A stretch of DNA of 64,000 bases, taken from NCBI GenBank assembly GCA_036397835.1, contig DASWIG010000100.1:6210-70209 (forward strand), read 5' to 3'. The number at the start of each line of letters is the position of its first letter. Position 1 is the first letter of the stretch. Position numbers and translations under genes: made by a program. This document shows, piece by piece, positions 50,334-58,972 of the stretch. The notes under the pieces are model-generated. The model saw nothing but the letters and a program-made list of their open reading frames with translations. It did no database searches and was not told the origin of the DNA. This DNA comes from DASWIG01 sp036397835 (GTDB taxonomy: Bacteria; Acidobacteriota; Thermoanaerobaculia; Multivoradales; J023).

Positions 50334-50428
50334 CGCGCGAATCGCCCAGCGGATCCAGGGGAGCAGGAGCCGCGGCGCGTTCGCTTTCCCCGCTTCGCCT
50401 GTGATAGAACGGCCGGCGGAGCTTCACG

Positions 50429-51310
50429 ATGCGACTGATCACCCGTGGCGATCTCGACGGTCTGGCGTGCTCGGTCATCATCACCGAGCACGAAGACGTC
50501 TCGGAGATCGTCCTGCTCCATCCGCAGGACATCACCGACGAGCGCATCGAGGTCACGGGCGAGGACGTGATCGCCAACCTGCCCTTCCACCCCCGCTGCG
50601 CCCTGTGGTTCGACCACCACCTGCAGACGTCGTCGAACAAGCGTCCCGAGGGCGAGTTCAACGGCCGCTACGGCCTGGCGCCGAGCGCCGCGCAACTGGT
50701 CTGGGAGCACTACGGCAACGAGCCGCGCTTCGAGCAGCTCATCGAGGAAACCAACCGGCTCGACTCGGCGCAGCTCACCCACGCCGACGTGCTCGACCCC
50801 AAGGACTACATCCTGCTCGGCTACACCATCGACAGCCGCACCGGGCTCGGCGCCTTCGAGTACTACTTCCGCCAGTGCGTCGAGTGGGTCAGGGCGATGC
50901 CGATCGCGGAGGTGCTGCGTCAGCCCATGGTGATCGAGCGCGTCGAGCGCATCCGCGAGGAGGACGACAGCTTCCGCGAGGCCCTGCTCGCCGCCACCGC
51001 CCTCCACGGCAACGTGATCTTCACCGACTTCCGCGACAGCCCCTACCTGCCGATCGGCAACCGCTTCCTCGTCTACACCCTGTTCCCCGACGGCAACGTG
51101 TCGCTGCGCGTCCACTGGGGCCCGGACCGCAAGTTCGCGGTGGCGGCGGTGGCCCACTCGATCTTCAACCGTACCTGCAAGACCAACGTCGGCCAGCTCA
51201 TGGCCCGCTACGGCGGCGGCGGCCACCACGGCGCCGGCTCGACGCCGCTGCCCACCGAGCGCGCCGACGACCTCATCGGCGAGCTCCTGGAAGAGTTGTG
51301 GGAGAAGTGA
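50429..51310 (+). CDS. DHH-family phosphoesterase
   Basis: A 293-residue protein. It has the N-terminal aspartate motif RGDLDGLACSV, the metal-binding FDHHLQ at about residue 70, and a C-terminal DHHA1-type motif GGGGHHGAGS. These bind two metal ions and hydrolyse phosphodiester or phosphoanhydride bonds; relatives act on oligonucleotides, cyclic dinucleotides or polyphosphate. The exact substrate cannot be told. The ATG has GGAG 7-8 bases upstream. Its stop overlaps the GTG start of the HEAT/cyclophilin gene by 4 bp, so they are co-translated. It is the first intact gene beyond the island. Confidence 0.85.
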   Translation: MRLITRGDLDGLACSVIITEHEDVSEIVLLHPQDITDERIEVTGEDVIANLPFHPRCALWFDHHLQTSSNKRPEGEFNGRYGLAPSAAQLVWEHYGNEPRFEQLIEETNRLDSAQLTHADVLDPKDYILLGYTIDSRTGLGAFEYYFRQCVEWVRAMPIAEVLRQPMVIERVERIREEDDSFREALLAATALHGNVIFTDFRDSPYLPIGNRFLVYTLFPDGNVSLRVHWGPDRKFAVAAVAHSIFNRTCKTNVGQLMARYGGGGHHGAGSTPLPTERADDLIGELLEELWEK

Positions 51311-53388
51311 CGGCCGACCGACGCCTCGCCGCCGCGGCGGCCGTGACCGCGGCGCTGCTCACGGCCGTGGTCGCCGTGGGCTGCGCCACCGCGACCGGGA
51401 GCCGGGACGCCGCCCTTCCCGGCCCGGCGGTCTCGCTCGACGTCGACCACCTCGAGCAGCGGGCACTGCTCCTGCTGCTCGCCGACCGCCAGACCTACGA
51501 GCCGGTGACGATCGACGCCGCCCTCGACGCCTCGCCCGAGCTGCGGCGGCAGGCCGCCCTCACCCTGGGGCGCCTCGCCGACGCCCGCGGCGGACCGGTG
51601 CTCGCCTCGCTCCTCGCCGACGCCGACGCCGCCGTGCGCCGCGCCGCCGCTTTCGCTCTGGGCGAGCTCGGCGAGGACCTGCGCGCGCGCCCGGCGGCGG
51701 CCGAAGAGGGCTACGTGGAGGCGGCGGCCGCGGCGCTGCTCGGCACCGTCAACGACCCCGACCGCGACAGCGGACGCCTCGCCGTGGAGGCCCTGGCGAA
51801 GCTCGGCGTCACCGTGGAGACGGTGGCCGAGCGCCTCATCGAGGGACCCTCGGAGGAGCTGCTGCCGCGCCTGCTGCCCTCGCTCTTCCGTTTCCAGAGC
51901 CGCGAGGATCCGAGCGCCGGCGTGGTCCGTTGGGCCGCCGCCGGCCTCGCCGAGGACGACGGCGAGCGGCGCCGCCAGGCGGCCTACGCCCTGGCGCGCA
52001 CGCCGCTGCCGGAGAGCGCGCCGGCGCTGCGCCCGCTGCTCGCGGACGGCGACGCCGAGGTCCGCGGCTGGGCCGCGCGCGCCCTCGGCGAGGTGGGGGA
52101 GCGTCCCGACCTCGACCTGCTGCGCCCGCTCCTCGACGACCCGGCGCCGGGGCCGATCGTCCAGGCCCTGCGCGCGGCGCGCCGCCTGATCGCCGCCGGC
52201 ACGGCGGCGCCGCCTTCGCACTGGCAGCCGCGGCTGCTCGAGCTCCTGGACGAGGCGCGCCCGGGGGTGCGGCTGACCGCCGTCGAGGCGGCGGGCTCGT
52301 GGCTGCTCGACGACGAGCTGGGCGAGGCCCTGGTGACCCTGGCCGCCGCCGGCCATCCCCGCGAGCGCCAGCTCGCGCTGCTCGCCCTGGCCGAAGGCGA
52401 GGACCCGCGGGCCGTGATCGCGCTGGCGGCGGCGGCCCGCGACGCCGACGTGGCGGTGCGCCGCAACGCCGCCCGCGCCGCCGGATTGCTGAGCGCCGTG
52501 GAGGTGCTCGAGCAGCTCGCCGACGACGAGCACCCGGCGGTGCGCGCGGCGGTCCTCGAGACCTGGCTCGCCGCGGACCCCGACGACGCGGCGGCGCGCG
52601 CCGCCGAAGGTCTCGCCGACGCCGACGCCGGCGTGCGCGCCACCGCCTTCGAGTGGCTCGCCGAGCACCCCGTCGTCCCCCTCGAGCTGCTCGTGGAGGC
52701 CCTCGCGGCGTCGCTGCGCGACCGCATCCCCGACTCCCGCCTCGCCGGCGTCGACGCGCTGGCGGCGCGCGCCGCGGCCGAGCCCCTGGAGCGCGGCGCC
52801 CTGATCGCCGAGCTCGAGACCCTGGCGCGCGACGAAGCCTACCTGGTGCGGAGCCGGGCGTCCGCGGCCCTCGCCGGCCTCGGCCGCGAGGCCCCCGAGC
52901 CCGGCGCCCTGCGCCTGAGGAAGCCGGTCGAGGTCTACCGCGACGTGGTGCGGCGCACGGCGCGTCCGCGGCGGGCGACGATCCGCACCGAGCGCGGCGA
53001 CGTGGTGGTGGAGCTGGCCTGCCCCGAGGCGCCGCTGACCTGCCTCAACTTCCTGCAGCTCGGCGCCCAGGGCTTCTACGACGGCCTGCCCTTCCACCGG
53101 GTGGTGCCCGACTTCGTGGTCCAGGCCGGCGATCCGCGCGGCGACGGCCGCGGCGGCCCGGGCTATCAGATCCGCGATGAGATCAACGTGCTGCGCTACG
53201 AGCCCGGCGTCCTCGGCATGGCGCTGGCGGGCCCCGACACCGGCGGCAGCCAGTTCTTCCTCACCCTGGCGCCCCAGCCCCACCTCGACGGCGGCTACAC
53301 CGTCTTCGGCCGCGTGGTCGCCGGCCTCGAGGTCCTGGACCAGGTCGTCCAGGGCGACCGCATCCTCGGCGTCGTCGAGGAGCCGTAA
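51307..53388 (+). CDS. HEAT-repeat lipoprotein with C-terminal cyclophilin domain
   Basis: A 693-residue protein. It has a lipoprotein-like signal (VVAVGC, Cys26). A long array of Ala/Leu-rich HEAT-like repeats spans about residues 45-540 (DADAAVRRAAAFALGELGE, DADVAVRRNAARAAGLL). The C-terminal ~145 residues form a cyclophilin-type peptidyl-prolyl isomerase (TERGDVVVELACPEAPLTC, GLPFHRVVPDFVVQAGDP, GSQFFLTLAPQPHLDG). It probably acts in the periplasm as a chaperone with a large binding surface. The Arg of FHRVVPDF and the QAGD motif typical of active enzymes are present. GTG 51307 is chosen because it overlaps the upstream stop in GTGA. Confidence 0.87.
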   Translation: MTADRRLAAAAAVTAALLTAVVAVGCATATGSRDAALPGPAVSLDVDHLEQRALLLLLADRQTYEPVTIDAALDASPELRRQAALTLGRLADARGGPVLASLLADADAAVRRAAAFALGELGEDLRARPAAAEEGYVEAAAAALLGTVNDPDRDSGRLAVEALAKLGVTVETVAERLIEGPSEELLPRLLPSLFRFQSREDPSAGVVRWAAAGLAEDDGERRRQAAYALARTPLPESAPALRPLLADGDAEVRGWAARALGEVGERPDLDLLRPLLDDPAPGPIVQALRAARRLIAAGTAAPPSHWQPRLLELLDEARPGVRLTAVEAAGSWLLDDELGEALVTLAAAGHPRERQLALLALAEGEDPRAVIALAAAARDADVAVRRNAARAAGLLSAVEVLEQLADDEHPAVRAAVLETWLAADPDDAAARAAEGLADADAGVRATAFEWLAEHPVVPLELLVEALAASLRDRIPDSRLAGVDALAARAAAEPLERGALIAELETLARDEAYLVRSRASAALAGLGREAPEPGALRLRKPVEVYRDVVRRTARPRRATIRTERGDVVVELACPEAPLTCLNFLQLGAQGFYDGLPFHRVVPDFVVQAGDPRGDGRGGPGYQIRDEINVLRYEPGVLGMALAGPDTGGSQFFLTLAPQPHLDGGYTVFGRVVAGLEVLDQVVQGDRILGVVEEP

Positions 53389-53410
53389 GAGGCCGACTTC
53401 GTCGACCGAA

Positions 53411-53443
53411 TCCCCCTGCCCCTTTGAAAAGGGGGCAGGGGGA
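53411..53443. terminator. strong GC-rich hairpin
   Basis: TCCCCCTGCCCC pairs with GGGGGCAGGGGGA across an eight-base TTTGAAAA loop. It lies 23 bp after the HEAT/cyclophilin stop. There is no T-run, so it may be a terminator or a dispersed hairpin repeat of the kind common between genes. Confidence 0.5.
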
Positions 53444-53510
53444 TATCCCCGCCGGCCGTGGGATACTGTGCCGGTCCTGCAACCTTCCTCCTGACGCTGC
53501 GTAGTAGCCC

Positions 53511-54095
53511 ATGTCGAGACCGATGCAAGCCCAAGACGAAGAGTTGGTGGAGTCGGTGCTCGCGGGAAAGGTGGAGCTCTTTGCCGAGCTGATCGAGCGC
53601 TATCAGGGTCGACTGGTCAACTACCTGTACCGGATGCTGCGCAACGAGGAGGACGCTCATGATCTCGCCCAGGAAGTGTTCCTCAAGATCTACGGCGCCC
53701 TCGACCGGTTCGATCCGCGCTACCGCTTCTCGACCTGGCTGTTCCGGGTGGCCCAGAACGCGGCCATCGACCAGATCCGGAAGCGGCGGCTGAAGCTGGT
53801 CTCGATCCACCGCCCCGAAGACGCCGACGGGGACGGTGGCGATTGGGAGCTCCCGGGCGAGGGGCCGACGCCCTATCAGGCAAGACGCAACGTAGAGCGG
53901 GGCACGGCGATCCGGGAGGCGATCGGGGAGCTGCCCTGGGAGTACCAGGAGCTGATCACCCTCCGGCACTACGGAGAGCTGTCTTACGACGAGATCGCAA
54001 CGCTCAAGAACATGCCGCTGGGCACCGTGAAGAACAAGCTCTTTCGCGGCCGGCAGATGCTCAAGGAAAAGCTGGGAGACTTCCTGACCGATTGA
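53511..54095 (+). CDS. ECF RNA polymerase sigma factor
   Basis: A 194-residue sigma-70 family factor with region 2 (FAELIERYQGRLVNYLYRML, DAHDLAQEVFLKIYGALDRF, FSTWLFRVAQNAAIDQIRKR) and region 4 (LPWEYQELITLRHYGELSYD, LKNMPLGTVKNKLFRGRQML). The linker contains an acidic segment (EDADGDGGDWELPGEG). It resembles RpoE/SigW-type ECF factors and is followed by a membrane protein that looks like its anti-sigma factor, so it probably answers an envelope signal. The start may be ATG 53511 or 53523; neither has a strong ribosome site. Confidence 0.9.
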   Translation: MSRPMQAQDEELVESVLAGKVELFAELIERYQGRLVNYLYRMLRNEEDAHDLAQEVFLKIYGALDRFDPRYRFSTWLFRVAQNAAIDQIRKRRLKLVSIHRPEDADGDGGDWELPGEGPTPYQARRNVERGTAIREAIGELPWEYQELITLRHYGELSYDEIATLKNMPLGTVKNKLFRGRQMLKEKLGDFLTD

Positions 54096-54126
54096 CTCCC
54101 TCAAGACAGGCATGGAGAGGCATTCG

Positions 54127-54720
54127 ATGAAGACCATGGATCGGGAAAACGTCGCCGAGTGGCTGGATCTCGACGTCGACGGCCAGCTCGGCGAAGCCGA
54201 GCGCGCACGGTTGGCGCAGGTCCTGGCGGCGGGCGGTGAGCTGGCGGCCGAGCGCCGCCGCCTGGAGGCCCTGCATGCCGATCTCGCGGCCGCCCGCGTC
54301 GCCGTGCGGCCCGGCTTCCGCGACGCGGTGATGGCGTCGCTGCCGGCGCCTGCCTGGCGGCGCGGCAGGTCGTGGACGCTGCCGCTGGCGATGGCGGTCG
54401 GCTTCGCCGTCGCCGCCGCTCTTGCCCTCGCGGGTGCGTCCGCCGAAGGCGCGGCCCTCGGCACCGGCGTCGCCGTGCTCGACCTGCTCGCCACCGCGCT
54501 GCTCGCCGGCTCGGGGCTGCTGGCGGCGTCGTGGCGCGGCCTGGCCCTCGCCCTCGAGGAGCTCATCTCGGCGTCGGGACTGAGCCTCGCCGCCATGGCG
54601 CTCGGCGTGCTCTTCCTCAACCTGCTGTTCTTCTCGATGCTGCGCCGCCGCCGGCCGCACGACCCTCAGCCGGTGCTCGAAAGGGCGGCCGTGGAGCGCG
54701 ATACAATAGAGCGTCAGTGA
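54127..54720 (+). CDS. probable membrane anti-sigma factor
   Basis: A 197-residue protein. The N-terminal ~60 residues are cytoplasmic (AEWLDLDVDGQLGEAERARL, ELAAERRRLEALHADLAAAR), a typical anti-sigma domain layout but without the His-Cys zinc motif. Three hydrophobic segments follow (PLAMAVGFAVAAALALAGA; VAVLDLLATALLAGSGLLAA; LSLAAMALGVLFLNLLFFSML). ATG 54127 has GGAGAGG 6 bases upstream. It starts 31 bp after the ECF gene and overlaps the next gene by 4 bp. The role is inferred from position and fold pattern. Confidence 0.7.
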   Translation: MKTMDRENVAEWLDLDVDGQLGEAERARLAQVLAAGGELAAERRRLEALHADLAAARVAVRPGFRDAVMASLPAPAWRRGRSWTLPLAMAVGFAVAAALALAGASAEGAALGTGVAVLDLLATALLAGSGLLAASWRGLALALEELISASGLSLAAMALGVLFLNLLFFSMLRRRRPHDPQPVLERAAVERDTIERQ

Positions 54721-55643
54721 GACGACGTTTCCCGCTTCCCCTCCTGCCGCTCGCCGTGGCGGCGGCCTGCGTGATCGCGGCGGCGCCCGGCCCCGCCGAT
54801 CCCGCCGGCGACGAGACGCCGGCCTATCACCTTCAGCGGGGCAGCGTGGCGCGCCGCCACGTCGTGGCCCTCGGACGCGACATGGTCGTCGACGGCCACG
54901 CGCGCAGCCACGCCGTGGTGATGAGCGGCTCGATCCGGGTGTCGGGCACAGTGGACGGCGACGTGATCGTGATCTCGGGCGACGCGCGCCTGGCGCCGAC
55001 GGCCGAGGTCGCGGGCGACGTCTACGTGCTCGGCGGCAGGATCGAGGCGTCGCCGGGCGCCGCGATCGGCGGCCGCTCGGTGGCATATCCCGACGCTTCG
55101 GCGTTGTGGATGGGATTGCTCGAGGCGCCGTCGCTGGGCCGCTCGGCGTTCTCCCCCGTCGTCCTCGGGGCCCAGCTCGCGCTCCTCGCCTTCTGGTCGT
55201 TCATGGTGCTGCTGGTCCTGAGCGTCGGCCGGCGCGAGCTGTTGTCGACCTCGGAGAGCGTGCGCGCGGAGCCCTTCCGCAACTTCCTGCTCGGCCTCGT
55301 CGGCGTCGCCGCGATGACCCTGACGGCGCTCCTCTTCAGCGCCTTCTCGGGCATGCTGCTGGGGGTGCCGCTGCTGGTGCTGGTGGCGGTGGCGGCGCTG
55401 GTGCTGCGCTTCTGGGGCATGGTGGCCGTCTTCCATGCCCTCGGCGATTGGCTGTGCCGCGTGCTGCGCAAACGCCCGCCGCTGCCCCTGGTGGCGGCGA
55501 GCTGCGGCCTCCTCGTCCTCGGGATCCTCAAGCTCTTCCCGTGGATCGGCGCCTGGACCTGGATGGCGGCGACGTTCATCGGCGTCGGCGCGGCGCTGTC
55601 GACCAAGATGGGACGGCGCGAGACCTGGTTCGAGACCGTCTGA
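54717..55643 (+). CDS. membrane protein with bactofilin-like N-terminal region
   Basis: A 308-residue GTG-started protein. It has a signal peptide (LPLLPLAVAAACVIAAAPGP). A short beta-helical polymer-forming stretch (GRDMVVDGHARSHAVVMSG, GTVDGDVIVISGDARLAP, GDVYVLGGRIEAS) lies at about residues 50-115. About four membrane helices fill the rest. Exported proteins with this layout are common next to ECF sigma/anti-sigma pairs. It overlaps the anti-sigma stop in GTGA and is probably part of the same stress-response operon. Biochemical role unknown. Confidence 0.7.
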   Translation: MRRRFPLPLLPLAVAAACVIAAAPGPADPAGDETPAYHLQRGSVARRHVVALGRDMVVDGHARSHAVVMSGSIRVSGTVDGDVIVISGDARLAPTAEVAGDVYVLGGRIEASPGAAIGGRSVAYPDASALWMGLLEAPSLGRSAFSPVVLGAQLALLAFWSFMVLLVLSVGRRELLSTSESVRAEPFRNFLLGLVGVAAMTLTALLFSAFSGMLLGVPLLVLVAVAALVLRFWGMVAVFHALGDWLCRVLRKRPPLPLVAASCGLLVLGILKLFPWIGAWTWMAATFIGVGAALSTKMGRRETWFETV

Positions 55644-55669
55644 AGGACCGGCGTCGTCAACGCTGGAAG

Positions 55670-55688
55670 CGCGGGCGTCTCGCCCGCG
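55670..55688. terminator. GC-rich hairpin between operons
   Basis: CGCGGGCG-TCT-CGCCCGCG is a perfect 8-bp stem with a 3-base loop, 27 bp after the membrane protein stop. There is no T-run. It may be a terminator or a dispersed repeat. Confidence 0.45.
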
Positions 55689-55755
55689 GGTTAGGCTTCT
55701 CGAGACCGTATCGTAATGGAGCGGCGCGACGCGCCCCGGCACGACGCGCCCTATC

Positions 55756-56316
55756 ATGACCAACGACGTCACCCAGCTTCTCGTCGACTGGAGCAACGGC
55801 GACGAGGGCGCCCTCCGGGAGCTGCTCCCCCTGGTCTACGACGAGCTCCACCGCCTCGCTGAAACCTACATGCGGCGGGAACGGCCCGGTCACACCCTGC
55901 AACCTACGGCGCTCGTCCACGAGGCGTACCTGCGGCTCGTCGACCAGACACGCGTGAGGTGGCGCAACCGCGCCCACTTCATCGGCGTTGCGGCGCAGTT
56001 GATGCGCCGCGTCGCCGTCAAGCACGCCGAGCGTCACCGCGCCGCCAAACGCGGCGGCGGCGCGTTGCGTATGCCCTTCGACGAAGCCGCGCTGCCGGGC
56101 ACCGCGAGCGAGGAGGACGTGATCGCCCTCGACGAGGCCCTCGAGCGCTTGAAGCAGCTCGACCCGCGCCAGAGCCGGATCGTGGAGCTGCGGTTCTTCG
56201 GCGGGCTCACGGGCAAGGAAATGACCGCGGTGCTGGGCGTCTCGCAGGCCACCCTCGATCGCGAGTGGCGCGCGGCCCGGGCCTGGCTGCGCCGCGAGCT
56301 CGCCGCCGGCCGCTGA
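55756..56316 (+). CDS. ECF sigma factor of the kinase-associated type
   Basis: A 186-residue sigma factor with DVTQLLVDWSNGDEGALREL at the N-terminus, region 2 (LQPTALVHEAYLRLVDQ, NRAHFIGVAAQLMRRVAV) and region 4 (QLDPRQSRIVELRFFGGLTG, LGVSQATLDREWRAARAWL). This is the ECF subgroup common in Acidobacteriota and Planctomycetes and usually encoded beside Ser/Thr kinases. The kinase-TPR gene starts 19 bp downstream, so phosphorylation-controlled activation is likely. Confidence 0.92.
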   Translation: MTNDVTQLLVDWSNGDEGALRELLPLVYDELHRLAETYMRRERPGHTLQPTALVHEAYLRLVDQTRVRWRNRAHFIGVAAQLMRRVAVKHAERHRAAKRGGGALRMPFDEAALPGTASEEDVIALDEALERLKQLDPRQSRIVELRFFGGLTGKEMTAVLGVSQATLDREWRAARAWLRRELAAGR

Positions 56317-56335
56317 CGGGGAGGAGAAGGGGACC

Positions 56336-58972
56336 GTGTCACGGCGGCGCTGGCAGCAGGTCAAGGCCCTCTTCCAGGCCGCCCTGGAGCGCGACGCGGA
56401 CGACCGCGACGCCTTTCTCGAGACGGCCTGCGCCGGCGACGGCGCCCTCCGCGCCGAAGTGGCGTCGCTCCTGGCGTCCGACGCCGACGAGCTGCCGTGG
56501 CTCGATCGTCCGGTCTTCGAGGCCGCGGCCGGGCTGCTGGCGAGCGATCCGACGGCCGGCGCGGGCTCGCGGATCGGCCCCTACGGGCTGGTCCGCGAGC
56601 TCGGCCGCGGCGGCATGGGCCGCGTCTTCCTGGCGGCGCGGGCCGACGGCGCTTTCGAGCAGCAGGTGGCCGTCAAGCTGCTGCGGCGGGGCATGGACAG
56701 CGACGACCTGGTGCGCCGCTTCCGCCAGGAGCGCCAGATCCTCGCCAGCCTCGATCACCCCCACATCGCCCGCCTGCTCGACGGCGGCGTGACGGCGGCG
56801 GGCGAGCCCTACCTGGTCATGGAATACGTGGACGGCGAGCCCCTCGACGCCTACTGCGCGCGGCGGCGTCTGGCCGTGACGGCCCGGGTCGAGCTCTTCC
56901 GCGCCGTGTGCTCGGCCGTACACTTCGCCCACCGCCACTTGGTGGTGCACTGCGACCTCAAGGCGTCGAACGTCCTGGTGACGGCCGGCGGCGTGCCCAA
57001 GCTCCTCGACTTCGGCGTCGCCAAGCTGCTGGGGTCCGAGCACGTCCCCCGGCTCACCGGCGTCACCGCGCCCGGCCTGCGCCTGATGACCCCGGACTAC
57101 GCCAGCCCGGAGCAGGTGCGGGGCGAGGGCGTGACCACCGCCAGCGACGTTTACTCCCTCGGCGTGTTGCTCTACGAGGTGCTGACCGGGCGGCTGCCCT
57201 ATCGCTTGGCGAGCCGGTCGCCGCGGGAGGTCGAGCGGGTGATCTGCGAGCAGGAGCCGGCGAGGCCGAGCTCCGTCGCCGGCGCATCCGGCGTCGAGCC
57301 GGGGGGTCTCGTGGGGGATCTCGACAACGTCGTGCTGATGGCCTTGCACAAGGATCCCGGACGGCGCTACGGGTCGGTCGAGCAGCTCGCGGAGGACCTG
57401 CGGCGGCATCTCGCGGGCCTGCCGGTCCTCGCCCACACGGACTCCTGGCGCTACCGCGCCGGCAAGTTCGTGCGCCGGCACCGGCTCGAGGTCGTGGCCG
57501 CGGCCCTGACCGCGCTCTCGTTGCTGGCCGGCATGGCGACGACCGCCTGGCAGGCGCGCGAGGCGAGGACCCAACGGGAGAACGCCCGCCTCCAGCAGGC
57601 CGCGGCCGAGCAGGTCGCCGACTTCCTGGCCCGCCTGCTGCAGCAGGCCGACCCCCGCGGCCGCGGCGGCGAGACGGTGACGGTGCGCGAGGCGCTCGAC
57701 CAGGGCGCCGCGCTGGTGGAGCGCGAGCTGCGCGACCAGCCGCTGGTGCAGGCGCGGATGATGGACACCATCGGCGTGGCCTATCACAACCTCGGCCTCT
57801 ACGACGCCGCGCTGCCGCTGCTCGAGAAGGCCCTGGCGACTCGGCGCCGGCTGCTCGGCGACGCGCCGGAGGTGGCCAAGAGCCTCGACGCCCTCGGCTC
57901 CCTGCTCCAGGCCCGGGGCGACTACGGCGCGGCCGAGCCGCTGCTGCGCGAGGCCCTCGCGCTGCGTCGCCGGCTGCCGGGCGAAGCGACGCCGGAGGTG
58001 GCCGAGAGCCTCAACAACGTGGCGCTGCTGCTGCGCGACAAGGGCGAGTACGCCGCCGCCGAGCCCCTCTATCGCCAGGCCCTCGAGCGCTATCGCGAGC
58101 TGCTCGGCGAGCGCAGCGTGGAGGTGGCGATGGCCCGCCACAACCTGGGCGGGCTGCTGCGCCTGCGCGGCGACTACGACGAGGCCGAGCGTCATCTGCG
58201 CGCCGCCGTGGCGATCTACCGCGAGCTCCTGGGCGAGGGCCATCCGCACCTGGCCAGCGGCCTCAACACCCTGGCGGTCCTGCTGCGCAACAAGGGCGAC
58301 TTCGACGAGGCCGAGCGCGCCTACCGCGAGGTGCTGGAGCTGCAGCGCCGGTCGCTCGGCGGCGAGCACCCGGACGTGGCGCGTACCCTCAGCAACCTGG
58401 GGGCGCTGCTCGCCGCCCGCGGCGACGCGGACGCGGCCGAGCCGCTGTTCGTCGAGTCGCTGACCCTGTATCGCCGCCTCCTCGGCGAGAGGCACCCGGA
58501 GACGGCCAATCCGCTGCACCACCTGGGCCTGCTGCGGCAAGGCGCCGGCGACCTCGCCGCGGCCGAGTCCTATCTCGACGCGGCTCTCGACATCCGGCGC
58601 CAGGCCCTGGGCACGGATCACCCCACGGTCGCCATCTCGGCGCTCGCCCTGGGAAAAGCGCTGATGGAGCGCGGCGCCGCCGGCCGCGCCGAGGCGCTCC
58701 TGCGCGAAGCGCTGCGGATCCGCGAAGCCAGGCTGCCGCCCGGCGACTGGCGCACCGGCAGCGCCCGCGGCATGCTCGGCGGCTGTCTCGCCGCGCTCGG
58801 ACGCTATCGCGAAGCGGAGCCCCTGCTGCTCGACGGGCACCGGATCCTCGTCGCCGAGCGCGGCCCGGACGACCCGCGGACGCGGGAGACGGCGGCGTAC
58901 CTCGCCGGGCTCTACGAGGCCTGGGGCCGCCCGGCGCAGGCCGCCGCCTACCGGGAAAGCGCGGGCCTATGA
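56336..58972 (+). CDS. serine/threonine protein kinase with membrane helix and TPR repeats
   Basis: An 878-residue GTG-started protein with a strong purine-rich ribosome site. The Hanks-type kinase domain (about residues 80-370) has glycine loop LGRGGMGRVFLA, VAVKLLRRG with the ATP-binding Lys, catalytic loop VVHCDLKASNVLV with Asp207, and DFGVAK. The Arg of the usual HRD motif is Cys206. One membrane helix near 385-405 (VVAAALTALSLLAGMATTAW) puts the C-terminal ~460 residues outside the cytoplasm. These are at least nine 42-residue TPRs of the kinesin-light-chain type (VAESLNNVALLLRDKGEYAAAEPLYRQAL in part). It likely senses an external ligand and controls the upstream ECF factor. Confidence 0.92.
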   Translation: MSRRRWQQVKALFQAALERDADDRDAFLETACAGDGALRAEVASLLASDADELPWLDRPVFEAAAGLLASDPTAGAGSRIGPYGLVRELGRGGMGRVFLAARADGAFEQQVAVKLLRRGMDSDDLVRRFRQERQILASLDHPHIARLLDGGVTAAGEPYLVMEYVDGEPLDAYCARRRLAVTARVELFRAVCSAVHFAHRHLVVHCDLKASNVLVTAGGVPKLLDFGVAKLLGSEHVPRLTGVTAPGLRLMTPDYASPEQVRGEGVTTASDVYSLGVLLYEVLTGRLPYRLASRSPREVERVICEQEPARPSSVAGASGVEPGGLVGDLDNVVLMALHKDPGRRYGSVEQLAEDLRRHLAGLPVLAHTDSWRYRAGKFVRRHRLEVVAAALTALSLLAGMATTAWQAREARTQRENARLQQAAAEQVADFLARLLQQADPRGRGGETVTVREALDQGAALVERELRDQPLVQARMMDTIGVAYHNLGLYDAALPLLEKALATRRRLLGDAPEVAKSLDALGSLLQARGDYGAAEPLLREALALRRRLPGEATPEVAESLNNVALLLRDKGEYAAAEPLYRQALERYRELLGERSVEVAMARHNLGGLLRLRGDYDEAERHLRAAVAIYRELLGEGHPHLASGLNTLAVLLRNKGDFDEAERAYREVLELQRRSLGGEHPDVARTLSNLGALLAARGDADAAEPLFVESLTLYRRLLGERHPETANPLHHLGLLRQGAGDLAAAESYLDAALDIRRQALGTDHPTVAISALALGKALMERGAAGRAEALLREALRIREARLPPGDWRTGSARGMLGGCLAALGRYREAEPLLLDGHRILVAERGPDDPRTRETAAYLAGLYEAWGRPAQAAAYRESAGL

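Noticed and set aside
56339..58840. An 833-codon frame antisense to the kinase-TPR gene
   Set aside because: It is an antisense shadow; its repeated pattern mirrors the TPR periodicity of the real gene.
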